Positions 16,387-25,991 of a stretch of DNA of 43,113 nt are shown one piece after another. The number at the start of each line of letters is the position of its first letter. Position 1 is the stretch's first letter. Source of the DNA: an uncultured Bdellovibrionales bacterium (lineage in GTDB: Bacteria; Bdellovibrionota; Bdellovibrionia; Bdellovibrionales; Bdellovibrionaceae). The notes under the pieces were generated by a model, which saw only the letters and a list, made by a program, of their open reading frames with translations, ran no database searches and was not told the origin of the DNA. A program made the position numbers and the translations under genes. The stretch spans positions 1 through 43,113 of the forward strand of contig CAIYID010000066.1 of NCBI GenBank assembly GCA_903926205.1, in the 5' to 3' direction.

Positions 16387-19300
16387 AGACTTCTCACCAA
16401 ACGAAATCCAAAGTCGCAATATCTATTAGTGTAATAAGTTGTTTTTCGTTTCGAAATGTACGATTCCTCATTTTTGGACTTGCAAAAACTGCCGCGAAGA
16501 ATACGACAGGGAAGTCGACTCCCGTTGCCGGATTTAGGTCCCTGGGGATCAAAACCACCTACCAGTTTTTCTGCAAACCAATCTGCAACCCAGGAAAAAA
16601 TATTGCCCTGAATATCATAGATGGGACGCCCGTTAACCATAATTGGTTTTTTCAATCCCACTGGATGAGTTTGTCTTCCAGAATTTTTTTCCGTCCATGC
16701 TGACGCATCCAAATCTTCATCGGAAGAACCCAATGAGTATTTCCCACTTGCTAAGCCTTGATTTCGCATAACAAATTCAAATTCGGCTTCAGTAGGAAGT
16801 CGATACTGATCTCCAAATTTATGACGTGGAAACAGCGCCTTTAGTACGAGTTGAATTTTATCCTGGTCTATTTTTGATAGTCTATTTAAGCCTTCTATCC
16901 ATTTAGTTACCTCACTATAGGAGATGTTATCGACAGGAAAATCATAGCCTTCAAACTTTAAAGGAGCTGACTCATTTAAGTCCTGAAAATATTTTTGTTT
17001 AAGTTCTTCTGAAAATTTAGATAATTTATTTATTCTTATTTCCCACTTCGTCATTGGAATGATCACTCCTTCAAATTTCGATGGTTTTGAGTTCAATTCT
17101 TGATAGTCATTGGGAAAAATTTCTTTAAGTACTTCCGCAACCTCCCACCAAACGCCTCTTGTTGTGTGAACGGACATGATTTCAAATGGTTTGGTGAGTG
17201 TAACTAAAACTTTTTCTTCACCACCCATAACAAAAGAGTTTGGCTCAATCGGTACAAAATCAATGATCGGCGAACCATCTTTGTTGTGCTCAACTACTTT
17301 AAATTTTCGTACCGGCACATCACGCCTGGCTCTGGCAACCTTATTTGCTAAATCATCTTTTCCGGCTAATTGCAGTTGTTCTATTTGGTTATAACCAGCC
17401 TTATTTTTTATAGAAAAATCAAACTCAGGATTTTTTATAAGCCAATCAATCACTGTTTTTTGCTTATAATAACTAGCCAGTAACAGTAGCGATTGACCAC
17501 TGACACTTTGATAATTCACTCCAAAAAATCCAGATTCTATAAATTCTTCAAGATTATAAATCTCACCGCGCTCAATCGCCCTTGTCCATCTTTGCTGCAG
17601 GCTCGTTACAAATTTATTTTTTCTTATATCTTTGGAATCAATCCCTTCATAGAATTCTGCTTGCATAAGAATTAGTTCTGATTCAGAAAACCATTTTTTC
17701 AAATTAACGCTAACTTGAAATTCTTCTGGAGCAAATAACAGTTCAAAAGTTGCCGTTTTCCGCAGTTCAAAACTAACCCCTGGCTTCGCACTCAGTGACT
17801 CTAAATATTTTATAAATTGAGCCGCATCCAAAACACCAGCGGCGTGCAGCAACTTAAAAATTGGCCCCACAGTTTTAATATAAAAAATTCGCTCTGATTC
17901 TTGTTTTGAATTCGAAAAGGCCTTGACCTTGTCGTAAATATTTTCAGCCACAGTACTTAATGTTTTGCTTGAAATTAGCTCTTGTACGACTGAATTCTGA
18001 AAAGTGATAAGAAGCTCAATTAAATGTTCATGATCTTTTTCGGATTTTGAATTAAGTAAAGCCTCAAGCTCTTCACTTATTTTTGCCGCATTAAGTTTGC
18101 GTTTCAGCGCTTCGAGCAAGGCTAAATCAGATTTATCCACTTCAAATGCTTTATCAGATTCAGCCATCTTCAACAGATCATCAAGGCTAAAGTTAAGAGA
18201 CTCAGGAATAACAACAAGAGCATTTTTATTATGGAATATGACGTAATCTTCATCAACCGTAAAGTCAGCGCCTTGGCTTGCCGCTCCGGCTCGTGCTTTA
18301 GGATCAACAGTGAAACGAATTGTTAAACCGGTCTCTCTTTCTTCAGCTCCATTTTTTCCAATACGTGTATAAAACCCATCTCCACGAAGTGCCTTTTCGC
18401 CTTCAAATCCCCACCTTGATATTAAAACATTCGGTTTACCGGAATGAGCACGTACAATTGATTCATATGCTAAAAAACTTTTTGTGGCATGAGACACGAC
18501 AGTGAGACCTAGTTGTTCAGCTGTGGGACCTGAGCTCCGACCAACAGGCTTCGAGCGGAGAGGTTCTTTATTCAGCCACCAACTAGCACTGCCCTCCATA
18601 TTTTTATCACCCATATCAATGAATTTCCGTCTTAATCCTAATTCATCAAGCGTATTCATCGCATATTCAATATTGGTTGAATGCATAATAAGTTTTTTTA
18701 ATGTCTCTTCCATGCGATATCGTGCGACTGAATTTCTTAATTGCTGAGGATTGAATTCCTCGGCTATGGATTTCAATTCCTTTAATTTTTTCTCGTCAGT
18801 GGTAAAATTAAGTTCATACTGAAAAGCTTTTACTAAAAACCGAATCAATCCCAAAATTTCTGGATTTTCCCCTTGTTTAGCTCGGGAAGTCTCAAAATGT
18901 TTCGCGCTTCTAAAAAAACTGATTTGATCGTTAAGCACATCATGCAAAAATGGACTATCGATGGAATCCCAGTGACGTAAATCACGAACCACTGGTTCTT
19001 GCGAGCGTGTGACTTCCACCATTCCGAGTGAATTTGAATCCGAGTTTTGATGACTAAAGTCTTCGTCATCCAAAAGAGCTTCTTTGTAACCTCGTTCACC
19101 AGGTCTCCCCATCCGAGCTCTGAGCGAACGAACTTCCCATTTCGCCGCTTTAGCGCCCAAAAAGTTAGGATATTTTCCTGATATGATATTTTGAAATGCG
19201 AACGCCTGTTCTGGAGCTCCATCGACAACAATGTCTAAATCCTGCGTGCTTCTAAAAATATTAGTGTAATCAAAATCGAAACGATCGGCCTGCAAGTTAT

Positions 19301-19736
19301 TCAAACTTTTTTCGCGTGCAAGATTCCACTTCACATAATGAAGATAACTAGACGCAGTCCCTCCAAATAGCCAGACCCGAAGTCCACGTTTTTCCGCCTC
19401 TTTGCGAATGAACTCAAACTCAGGAATCGTCGACAATCTATGAGCGGCTTGTTCTGAAAGCTCGTTCGCTGTAATTTTATCTGATTTTTTTTCAAGGGAT
19501 CCAGAAACTCGCACGTCTCTAGATGCAGAAGATTTACCTTGCAGATCTTCGTTAAAAATATTTCGACATTGTGGAGCGCTGGCTAAGGTCGCCTGAGAGC
19601 TTGCCATCACAAGCATTAAAAGTACTGACCGCAAAAAGCCAGATTTAACTGATTTCTGCAATAGTGACTGAAAGCTTAACACCTGTTTAATTTTTAGACA
19701 GGCTTCGCCGTTATATTTGAGGAGAAGACGCAACAT
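16383..19736 (-). CDS. Exported multidomain paralogue A (NTase-like/ART-like/ankyrin/FGE-lectin)
   Basis: First of four large paralogues; no named family for the whole protein. From the ATG at 19736 (AGAGG 5 bp upstream; longer in-frame starts lack this) it is 1117 aa. In order: a basic N-terminal stretch of about 30 residues, a signal peptide ending near SQATLASA, a Cys at 57, a nucleotidyltransferase-like part with GGTASS at 125-130 and DLDIVVD at 166-172, a segment with His416 (VVSHAT), Tyr456 (GDGFYTR) and Glu496 (VDEDYVIF) in the pattern of His-Tyr-Glu ADP-ribosyltransferases, a helical region, two ankyrin-like repeats, and an FGE-sulfatase/C-type-lectin-like C-terminus (FVPIEPNSFVMG, PTEAEFEFVMR, GFRLVRS). 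The CRILRGSFC pair is not conserved in the paralogues. A palindrome sits at coding nucleotides 35-55. Export is well supported; enzymatic roles are inference. Confidence 0.8.
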   Translation of the reverse strand: MLRLLLKYNGEACLKIKQVLSFQSLLQKSVKSGFLRSVLLMLVMASSQATLASAPQCRNIFNEDLQGKSSASRDVRVSGSLEKKSDKITANELSEQAAHRLSTIPEFEFIRKEAEKRGLRVWLFGGTASSYLHYVKWNLAREKSLNNLQADRFDFDYTNIFRSTQDLDIVVDGAPEQAFAFQNIISGKYPNFLGAKAAKWEVRSLRARMGRPGERGYKEALLDDEDFSHQNSDSNSLGMVEVTRSQEPVVRDLRHWDSIDSPFLHDVLNDQISFFRSAKHFETSRAKQGENPEILGLIRFLVKAFQYELNFTTDEKKLKELKSIAEEFNPQQLRNSVARYRMEETLKKLIMHSTNIEYAMNTLDELGLRRKFIDMGDKNMEGSASWWLNKEPLRSKPVGRSSGPTAEQLGLTVVSHATKSFLAYESIVRAHSGKPNVLISRWGFEGEKALRGDGFYTRIGKNGAEERETGLTIRFTVDPKARAGAASQGADFTVDEDYVIFHNKNALVVIPESLNFSLDDLLKMAESDKAFEVDKSDLALLEALKRKLNAAKISEELEALLNSKSEKDHEHLIELLITFQNSVVQELISSKTLSTVAENIYDKVKAFSNSKQESERIFYIKTVGPIFKLLHAAGVLDAAQFIKYLESLSAKPGVSFELRKTATFELLFAPEEFQVSVNLKKWFSESELILMQAEFYEGIDSKDIRKNKFVTSLQQRWTRAIERGEIYNLEEFIESGFFGVNYQSVSGQSLLLLASYYKQKTVIDWLIKNPEFDFSIKNKAGYNQIEQLQLAGKDDLANKVARARRDVPVRKFKVVEHNKDGSPIIDFVPIEPNSFVMGGEEKVLVTLTKPFEIMSVHTTRGVWWEVAEVLKEIFPNDYQELNSKPSKFEGVIIPMTKWEIRINKLSKFSEELKQKYFQDLNESAPLKFEGYDFPVDNISYSEVTKWIEGLNRLSKIDQDKIQLVLKALFPRHKFGDQYRLPTEAEFEFVMRNQGLASGKYSLGSSDEDLDASAWTEKNSGRQTHPVGLKKPIMVNGRPIYDIQGNIFSWVADWFAEKLVGGFDPQGPKSGNGSRLPCRILRGSFCKSKNEESYISKRKTTYYTNRYCDFGFRLVRSL
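19682..19702. repeat. Inverted repeat inside start of paralogue A
   Basis: CCTGTTTAA-TTT-TTAGACAGG: 9 bp arms with one mismatch around a 3 bp centre. It lies at nucleotides 35-55 of the coding strand, the same position as in paralogue B and the macrodomain gene. It could be an operator or an mRNA hairpin near the ribosome start site. Confidence 0.7.
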
Positions 19737-19801
19737 GCAAACCTCTATGACAAAGAGATCAAGGAGTGTGCCATGTAATTGAGTCAATAACGTTTTTAAT
19801 T

Positions 19802-20998
19802 CTAAGTCACAAGAACATCAGCCAGACACACGGGAACCAGATGACCGTTGCGAATGGTCGCATCCGGGCAATCTCGGCAATACTCAAGCTGACCATCCTC
19901 CGCAAATTTGGGACCCTGCTGAACAGTGATATCTTTGTAAAGGATATGACTCTTTGGCAGGATTAAACGAGACAGAAAAATCAGCGATCTGAATATTGTC
20001 GTCAAGGAGCCCGTCGAAAAAGCATAGGCGCTGACAAAAAGAATGCATTGTTTTTCCGATAATACTTTTCCAAAAGTCAGTCGCTCGCCTTTCTCAATAG
20101 ATTTATTGATTTTACGAGCGACATATTGTCCAAAAGCCGGTTCAAGAAATAAATAACTCGAACGAGTGGGCGTGTTTATCGTAAAACTATAATACATATG
20201 CCAGCGTTCAGCCTGGTGACTTAAATTTGAGGAAATATAGCCAAAAGGTTTCATTGAAAAATGTTTTTCTAATTCTGTATTCACTTCGGCCAAGGTGACA
20301 GATTCCTGTGAAAGTTCATCCGAGCTTTCGGTCGTGGCCTCTTGCAGTTTGTAGGTGCGCCCAAAAACAACAACTTCTTGTTTTTGATTTTTAAATTGAA
20401 CGAAATGTGTGTAGCAGGTAATTAAAAATCGTGTGATATAAGGCGAGTTCAACGCAAACTCGACGACATGGGGAAGCTCCGCCAATGTTTTTCGATAAAG
20501 CGTGATCACCATGGAACAAACAAGACCATGTTCTGTAATTCTTTTTGCTATTTTGGCCCTCAATTCATTGAGGTTCTTTTCAGTTGTAATATTTTTAGCA
20601 TCGGATCGTTTTTGCCCTGTATCAACATGAATGTAAATTTCTTTTAAACCCGCTTGTTTGCATTTTGAGAGTAATTCATCAGAAAGCTGAAAGCCATTAC
20701 TCAGCATTTGCACTTGAATATTTTTTGAGCGAATAAATTGAATTATTTCAATCAGATTTGGATGAAGAGTCGGCTCCCCACCTGCCAGAGTAATGGTCGC
20801 CACATTTCTTTGGCTAAGAGCAATCTCAACTTCTTGAAAAATTTGTTGTAAGTCTTTTGTGTAATTGGATTTATCTTTATAACAAGCACGACATGAAATA
20901 TTGCATTTTTGATTCACTTCAATGAGTAAATGAGGAACGTTTTTTCCTGCAAAAGGAAGCTCTGTCGGCGGCGCGGTCGATGCAATTATTGATGTCAT
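19802..20998 (-). CDS. Radical SAM enzyme, substrate unknown
   Basis: A 398 aa protein with the radical SAM cluster motif C-x3-C-x2-C (Cys32, Cys36, Cys39 in CNISCRACY), the GGEPTLHP motif that helps bind SAM, and an IHVDTG strand in the TIM-barrel core. The C-terminus has further cysteines (EYCRDCPDAT and LVPVCLAD), which suggests an auxiliary iron-sulfur site as in SPASM/twitch or lipid-modifying radical SAM proteins. GAGG lies 8 bp before the ATG. A hydrophobic stretch (TTIFRSLIFLSRLIL) near residue 330 hints at membrane or lipid contact. It lies 69 bp after the end of the Agl/Glt-like operon and upstream of paralogue A, both on the same strand. A lipid substrate or a peptide/protein modification of the neighbour are both possible. 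Confidence 0.75.
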   Translation of the reverse strand: MTSIIASTAPPTELPFAGKNVPHLLIEVNQKCNISCRACYKDKSNYTKDLQQIFQEVEIALSQRNVATITLAGGEPTLHPNLIEIIQFIRSKNIQVQMLSNGFQLSDELLSKCKQAGLKEIYIHVDTGQKRSDAKNITTEKNLNELRAKIAKRITEHGLVCSMVITLYRKTLAELPHVVEFALNSPYITRFLITCYTHFVQFKNQKQEVVVFGRTYKLQEATTESSDELSQESVTLAEVNTELEKHFSMKPFGYISSNLSHQAERWHMYYSFTINTPTRSSYLFLEPAFGQYVARKINKSIEKGERLTFGKVLSEKQCILFVSAYAFSTGSLTTIFRSLIFLSRLILPKSHILYKDITVQQGPKFAEDGQLEYCRDCPDATIRNGHLVPVCLADVLVT

Positions 20999-21067
20999 GT
21001 TAGATACCTCGTTTTAGCTATAACAACTCCGGAGGCTATTCGACAGACTTTTTTCAATCAAGCCTTT

Positions 21068-22831
21068 TTATCCACCGCCATTATTTCCAGATTGGAAGAC
21101 AAAGGGATAAAGGACCGTGGTGGGCTGCCCAGAGAGAGACTCAGGAAAATTGATATCCTTGATCACCCCGCTGACGCACTCCTCAAGCTGTGGCAAATTC
21201 AATTCAGACTTTAGCGTTTGAATGGATGTCACCGAGCCCGAAGGCGAAATGTGCCATTTATAAGCGACTCGTCCACCAATTCTTGAACTCACCAAAAGAG
21301 CTTTTTCATAACAGGCACGAATTTCACGACGATGAGCTGCTAAGGCCTTGCGAATCTGATCCTTCGTCAGCCCGCCTGAAATACTTTCTGAAAAAGTACC
21401 TCCATCAGTCGTTCCACTTCCAGATCCCAAAGATTTTTCTAATTTGCCTTTTAAAGCCAAACCTAAACCTTCACCGGTTCCACCTTTGACGGCCAAGCCC
21501 CCTGTTGAGTGAGAATCCTCAACTTCAACACCGGATAAAGTTGAAGAAGCCTCAACAAGATTTCCTCCTGTTTTTTTTACCTTATCAGAATTAACACCGA
21601 TCACACCTGAGGCCGATTGTTCAATAACAACTTTTGCAGGGCCCTTCCCTTCCGCCACATCGCTCACTATCACTTCATTCATCACTTGATCTGCAGATAT
21701 TGTATTTGGGTTTGATTTTTTTACTGCTGACAAAAGTCCAACGGCATTTACATCCGCTTTTTTTGCTACTGAATTAAGACCAGCCTTTGGGGGTTTCTCA
21801 GGATCTCGACGAACTCTTGAGGGAGCCGCCTTTGTTGCTGCATCTTTTTTTTCACTGGTGATTTCATGTTTAATGACAGGCGGTGGTGCCACCTCAGGTT
21901 TTTTTTCTTCAACCACAGGTCGCGGCGGAGGAGGGGGTGGTTTCACAACAGGTTTAGGAACTTCAACAACATCGACTCTTGCCACACGAACTGGTGGTGG
22001 CGGTTTTGACTCTACTTTTATTTCCGCCACATTGAGTAAGTAATAACCAAGTCCCAAAAAAACAAGAATTGCTGCGGCCATCCAACGAAAAATGGGATCT
22101 TGTACCCATTGTTTTTTTGCTTTTTCGACAAAAATCCAATCAACAATTCTCAAAAAATAATCATGCTCTCTTGCACGAATTTGAATCAAATCTCCTCGCT
22201 TCAAATCCAATTGAGAAGAGGCCGTGACCACAGGCTCACCCTTATTAAATACCTTAAACGCAGACAAATTAGGCAGATGTATTTCAATAAAATCTTTTGA
22301 AGATTCACTCCACTTGATTTCAAGTGGTAAAGCCCCTCGCAACAGATCACTTTTTTTAACATTAGAATAATGAGAAATATTCACAATCGCATCCGAAGGA
22401 ATGTGCACATCCACCATTTCTAAAGCAGAAAAGCTCCCCATTCCCGCACGAGAAATTTGCGGAGGAGGAACATCAAAATAAGCTTCTTTCAAAATCCTTC
22501 GACTGAGCTCTGTTTCAGCCAGTTTTTCCTCTTCCAATTGAAACTGGTATAGACCAACCTTATTTTTCGACTTGCTAAGAATAATTCCTTCGACTGCTTT
22601 ATGTGCTTGCTCCTCACCCTGAGTCTGTGAAATGTCGAATAAGCTCCAATGCCCCTGATTGCTGTCGAAATCGCCGGTTCCCATCCATTCCAGCAAAAAA
22701 TGCACTGGCTTGACTCCTTTGGCCCGTAGAACAAAATCACAGGTCGGACTCCGTCCTAAAGTCAAAGAAGGCTTCGTCAGTCGAACACTACCCAAAACAA
22801 GAGCTTTTTTAGAGATCTGTACAACTTTCAT
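21068..22831 (-). CDS. FHA domain + transmembrane + AgmX/PglI (TonB-like) transducer
   Basis: A 587 aa protein with an N-terminal FHA-type region (LTLGRSPTCDFVL, then VHFLLEW), a second beta-rich segment, one transmembrane helix at about 245-265 (WMAAAILVFLGLGYYLL), a proline-rich spacer (about 275-320) and a C-terminal AgmX/PglI-type domain in the last 100 residues (KALAAHRREIRACYEKAL, GRVAYKWHISPSGSV, FPES). The layout is cytoplasmic phosphothreonine sensing, membrane anchor, periplasmic TonB-like arm, as in GltG/GltJ-type proteins of the Myxococcus gliding machine. The ATG overlaps the preceding stop by 4 bp. It is the last gene of the TolQR-containing operon, so it is the likely energy transducer across the periplasm. 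Confidence 0.8.
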   Translation of the reverse strand: MKVVQISKKALVLGSVRLTKPSLTLGRSPTCDFVLRAKGVKPVHFLLEWMGTGDFDSNQGHWSLFDISQTQGEEQAHKAVEGIILSKSKNKVGLYQFQLEEEKLAETELSRRILKEAYFDVPPPQISRAGMGSFSALEMVDVHIPSDAIVNISHYSNVKKSDLLRGALPLEIKWSESSKDFIEIHLPNLSAFKVFNKGEPVVTASSQLDLKRGDLIQIRAREHDYFLRIVDWIFVEKAKKQWVQDPIFRWMAAAILVFLGLGYYLLNVAEIKVESKPPPPVRVARVDVVEVPKPVVKPPPPPPRPVVEEKKPEVAPPPVIKHEITSEKKDAATKAAPSRVRRDPEKPPKAGLNSVAKKADVNAVGLLSAVKKSNPNTISADQVMNEVIVSDVAEGKGPAKVVIEQSASGVIGVNSDKVKKTGGNLVEASSTLSGVEVEDSHSTGGLAVKGGTGEGLGLALKGKLEKSLGSGSGTTDGGTFSESISGGLTKDQIRKALAAHRREIRACYEKALLVSSRIGGRVAYKWHISPSGSVTSIQTLKSELNLPQLEECVSGVIKDINFPESLSGQPTTVLYPFVFQSGNNGGG

Positions 22832-23100
22832 TTATCCAACTTCCAAATCGATAAACGCCGAGATTCTAATTTTTGAAAATCATTGAAGTTTTCTCGACTA
22901 TAAATCAATGAGTCCAAGCTACTCGTCCCAGAATCTAACTGTAAAAAGATATCAGGCTTTGCTTTTTTTCCTTCAATAACGTCTCCTTCAAAATCCAACA
23001 TATTTTTATCATTTGATTTGTCCGGCTCCTCATCAGCGTATAATGGCAGGCTCAAAAGAATAATGCTAAAAATAAAATAAATTAATTTTTTATTATCCAT
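22828..23100 (-). CDS. Small exported protein of the Agl/Glt-like operon
   Basis: A 90 aa protein with a signal peptide (LIYFIFSIILLSLPLYA, cleavage probably before DEEP). The mature part is acidic and carries MLDFEGDVIEGKKAKPD, which looks like the DVIEG segment of small envelope proteins encoded in myxobacterial gliding clusters; I recall that resemblance but cannot test it. It overlaps the upstream TPR gene by 19 bp and the FHA gene by 4 bp, so its place in the operon is firm. No lipobox cysteine is present. Confidence 0.65.
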   Translation of the reverse strand: MDNKKLIYFIFSIILLSLPLYADEEPDKSNDKNMLDFEGDVIEGKKAKPDIFLQLDSGTSSLDSLIYSRENFNDFQKLESRRLSIWKLDK

Positions 23101-25991
23101 GCGTCCAAAATCTCCTGCTGTTTAGCTGATACCAGTTCATCATGAACATAATTAATCAAACCAAGATTCCCCGTATTAATTAATAACCAAGAGCGCAGCC
23201 AATAATAATCTACTTCTTGAATTTCATGACGACCTTTCTGAACATCCAGCAGTGCTAGTAAGTATGAAAGCCCTAGACTCTCGAGTCGTTTTTTCAACAG
23301 GGTCTCGTTCATTGATATTGGTAATTTCCAAAGACCTAGATTCGGTTTTTCAAGCTCTTTCTTGATATTTGCATTTTCTGTACTAGTCATTTTATCTGAA
23401 ATTTTTGCATACTCTTTTTGTTGATCTGAAAATTGTTTAGCTAAATCTTCCAACCCCTTTTTATATTCAGGAATTTGATCTTGCGCTAGTTCCTTAGGTG
23501 TCGTCGAATTCATAATTAATTCGGCCGTCGAGCTTTCCATTTTTATCGCCAGCTCAAGAACCCGTTTTTTAACTACTGAAGGCTCAGTTTTCATGGCCTT
23601 AATAACGTTGGGCCTTGATTTTTGCACAAGCTCCAAAATGGATTTTACTTCTTTCAAAGCTTTTGGCGCTTTAGCTTGTCTAGACAAGATTTTCTTTAAT
23701 TCTTTTTCTAGAATTATTTCCTCATAAATTTTCAAATCTTTCGGAAGAATATCTCTTAAAATTTGCTTTTGTTCTTTTGACAAATCAGGCAGTTCTTTCG
23801 CCTGAGAAATTTGCATTGCTAAAAAATTGAAAGCCTTATCTTTAATCAAAGACTTGCTCGTGATATGCGACATTCGCAAAACGAGATCGGGTTGAGTTAA
23901 AATCAGAAGGCCTGAAAAATAATTTTTTTTCTCTTGTGAAAGCTTTGGCCAAATACTTTCAAGCTCTTTTGATTTAGTGACGACGAAATATAAAGCTCGA
24001 TCCTCGTCAAAATTAGCAAAAGCAGAACTATCACGATCCTGAAAAAAAAGATTCATCACCTCAATTCGATCCTCACAAAAGCTATCCATGAGGATCTTTT
24101 TGATCCACTGAATATAATCTGAATCTTTTTTCTGAGATGAGCTCAAAGTCTGATAAAACTTAATAGATTCTGAATATTTTTTTTTCTTACTTGCTAATTC
24201 AAAAAAATGAAGGATTGCACTCTTTTTCTTAGTTTCATCATCACTCATTTTGATGAAATCACGAATATAATTTTGGTAGGATGAAAAATCCTGATCGGTG
24301 TCTCCTTTTGACTGCATGGCCATTTTTAAAGTGGATTCGCGCCTTAAAGAAGTAAACCTTTTATCTTGTTTTTCATAAGCTTGAATTGGTTCATCAAGGA
24401 TCTCTTTGAAATTTCCAATTTGAAACCTAAGCCATTGCAACTGAAAAAAATCATCCGCAGAGGGATTTTCGGTCACCAAATCTTTGGCTAACGGCAGGGC
24501 CTCTGCCCATTTTTTTTGCTTTATAAAATAATTAAGTAATCTTTTTTTAGCCTCTGGCAGCTTGCTTGACTTCGGGAATTTCGCGATAAATTGCGTTAAC
24601 GCCTCTTGATATTCTGTTTCTGATTTTGGTGACTTACCAATGCTATCAATTATTAAAAGATTTGCTCTTTCTTGTAAACTTTTATATTTTTCATTTTTTA
24701 GAATATCGGACGTCACATCGCGAACACATTGTTCATCGTTAGTGTTTTGACAAAAATCCATCAATAGCTCTACGACTTTTCCATTCATTGTCGACTGAGG
24801 GTAAAAAGCTAAGTAATTTTTTAACAAATATTTTAAGGTTGCATTTACATCCACCGCACTCTTGCTTGCTTTATTTGCTTTTTCTTTCGACGAATAAGCC
24901 TCAATTGTTACAGACAAGGCCTGCTCAGATTCAATTTGCAGTTCTTTACCTAATTTTTCTTGAATTTTTGGCCATACTTTATACTGAGCAATAATTTCTT
25001 TTTGTAAATCAATAAAAGCCTGCAAATAAACAGCTGATAAATCATCGGTCTTTAATGATCTCATCAAAGTCAGTCGAAGCTCGACTCTCTTCACGGGGTC
25101 TTGTGTTTTTTCCAATAATACTTTAAATATTTCCAACCCCTTTTTTTTAGTTTCTCTCTGTAAGGTTGAAAAAGCGGAAGTTAAAAATAATAATTCAGGA
25201 TCTTGATTATGAGCTGCTAAGTCCAGACCTTTATCTATAATTTCTTTTTCCGAATTGGCTTGTGTATAAACAAAAGCGAGATCACGCAAGCTATCTTTAC
25301 TAAAAGCACTCTTCCCTGACTTTGTTATGATTCTGCCAAAATACTGCTGTGCCTGAATCCAAGATTTTTGACCAACATAACACCAAGCCGCTTTATAAAA
25401 AACCAAGTCCTGTTGTTTCGGATTCATAGATTTAGCATAGTTTGAATAGTATTTAAGCGCGTTAGAGTAATCTTCCTGTTCAAAATAATATTCACCCAAA
25501 TAAATTGCCACAATGGCCGTTCGTTCATTTTGAGAATCATATTTTATAGACATTTGAAAATCGGAGACAGCCTCTTTAATTTTATCAAGATCAACTTCGG
25601 ACATAGCACGAATATAGTAAGCAAAAGACAAATCCTTATTGTTTTTACTAAACTTTATGAGCGCTGAGCTTTCAAGACTAGCGGAATTAAGAGCCTGCAA
25701 TTCTTCCGCACTTAATTTAGTTGTACGTTTTGCCGCTCGAATTTTTCGAGCCAAATTAAGATAAAGACTGGCTCTTGCAAGGCGTATACTACTGCGTTTT
25801 TGAGGGTCATTTTCCACTTTCAAAAGTGAACCAAAAGCCTCAATTTTTCTACGTAGATCCTCTGGATTCACGTTTGTATTAACAGCATTTTCTATCAACA
25901 ATTTGGAATTTGATTTGGGTTTTATCTGTTGCGCGTGAGCAATGGTGACAAATCCTATGAGAAAAATAAAAAGTATTTTCTTTATTTGCAT
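23082..25991 (-). CDS. Exported TPR-rich protein
   Basis: A 969 aa protein with a signal peptide (ILFIFLIGFVTIAHAQ) and helical repeats of TPR type; clear units lie at about residues 120-260 (for example AIYLGEYYFEQEDYSNALKYY and AAWCYVGQKSWIQAQQYF). The remaining two thirds is almost all helical with degenerate repeats and a Lys/Glu-rich, possibly coiled-coil stretch near 850-900. Periplasmic TPR scaffolds of this kind occur in the Glt gliding complex, and the gene overlaps its upstream neighbour by 10 bp. Orthology to a particular Glt protein cannot be set by eye. Confidence 0.75.
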   Translation of the reverse strand: MQIKKILFIFLIGFVTIAHAQQIKPKSNSKLLIENAVNTNVNPEDLRRKIEAFGSLLKVENDPQKRSSIRLARASLYLNLARKIRAAKRTTKLSAEELQALNSASLESSALIKFSKNNKDLSFAYYIRAMSEVDLDKIKEAVSDFQMSIKYDSQNERTAIVAIYLGEYYFEQEDYSNALKYYSNYAKSMNPKQQDLVFYKAAWCYVGQKSWIQAQQYFGRIITKSGKSAFSKDSLRDLAFVYTQANSEKEIIDKGLDLAAHNQDPELLFLTSAFSTLQRETKKKGLEIFKVLLEKTQDPVKRVELRLTLMRSLKTDDLSAVYLQAFIDLQKEIIAQYKVWPKIQEKLGKELQIESEQALSVTIEAYSSKEKANKASKSAVDVNATLKYLLKNYLAFYPQSTMNGKVVELLMDFCQNTNDEQCVRDVTSDILKNEKYKSLQERANLLIIDSIGKSPKSETEYQEALTQFIAKFPKSSKLPEAKKRLLNYFIKQKKWAEALPLAKDLVTENPSADDFFQLQWLRFQIGNFKEILDEPIQAYEKQDKRFTSLRRESTLKMAMQSKGDTDQDFSSYQNYIRDFIKMSDDETKKKSAILHFFELASKKKKYSESIKFYQTLSSSQKKDSDYIQWIKKILMDSFCEDRIEVMNLFFQDRDSSAFANFDEDRALYFVVTKSKELESIWPKLSQEKKNYFSGLLILTQPDLVLRMSHITSKSLIKDKAFNFLAMQISQAKELPDLSKEQKQILRDILPKDLKIYEEIILEKELKKILSRQAKAPKALKEVKSILELVQKSRPNVIKAMKTEPSVVKKRVLELAIKMESSTAELIMNSTTPKELAQDQIPEYKKGLEDLAKQFSDQQKEYAKISDKMTSTENANIKKELEKPNLGLWKLPISMNETLLKKRLESLGLSYLLALLDVQKGRHEIQEVDYYWLRSWLLINTGNLGLINYVHDELVSAKQQEILDAWIIKN

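Noticed and set aside
21858-22043. Glycine-rich plus-strand frame
   Set aside because: It is the antisense of the proline-rich spacer of the FHA/TonB-like protein and has no independent support.
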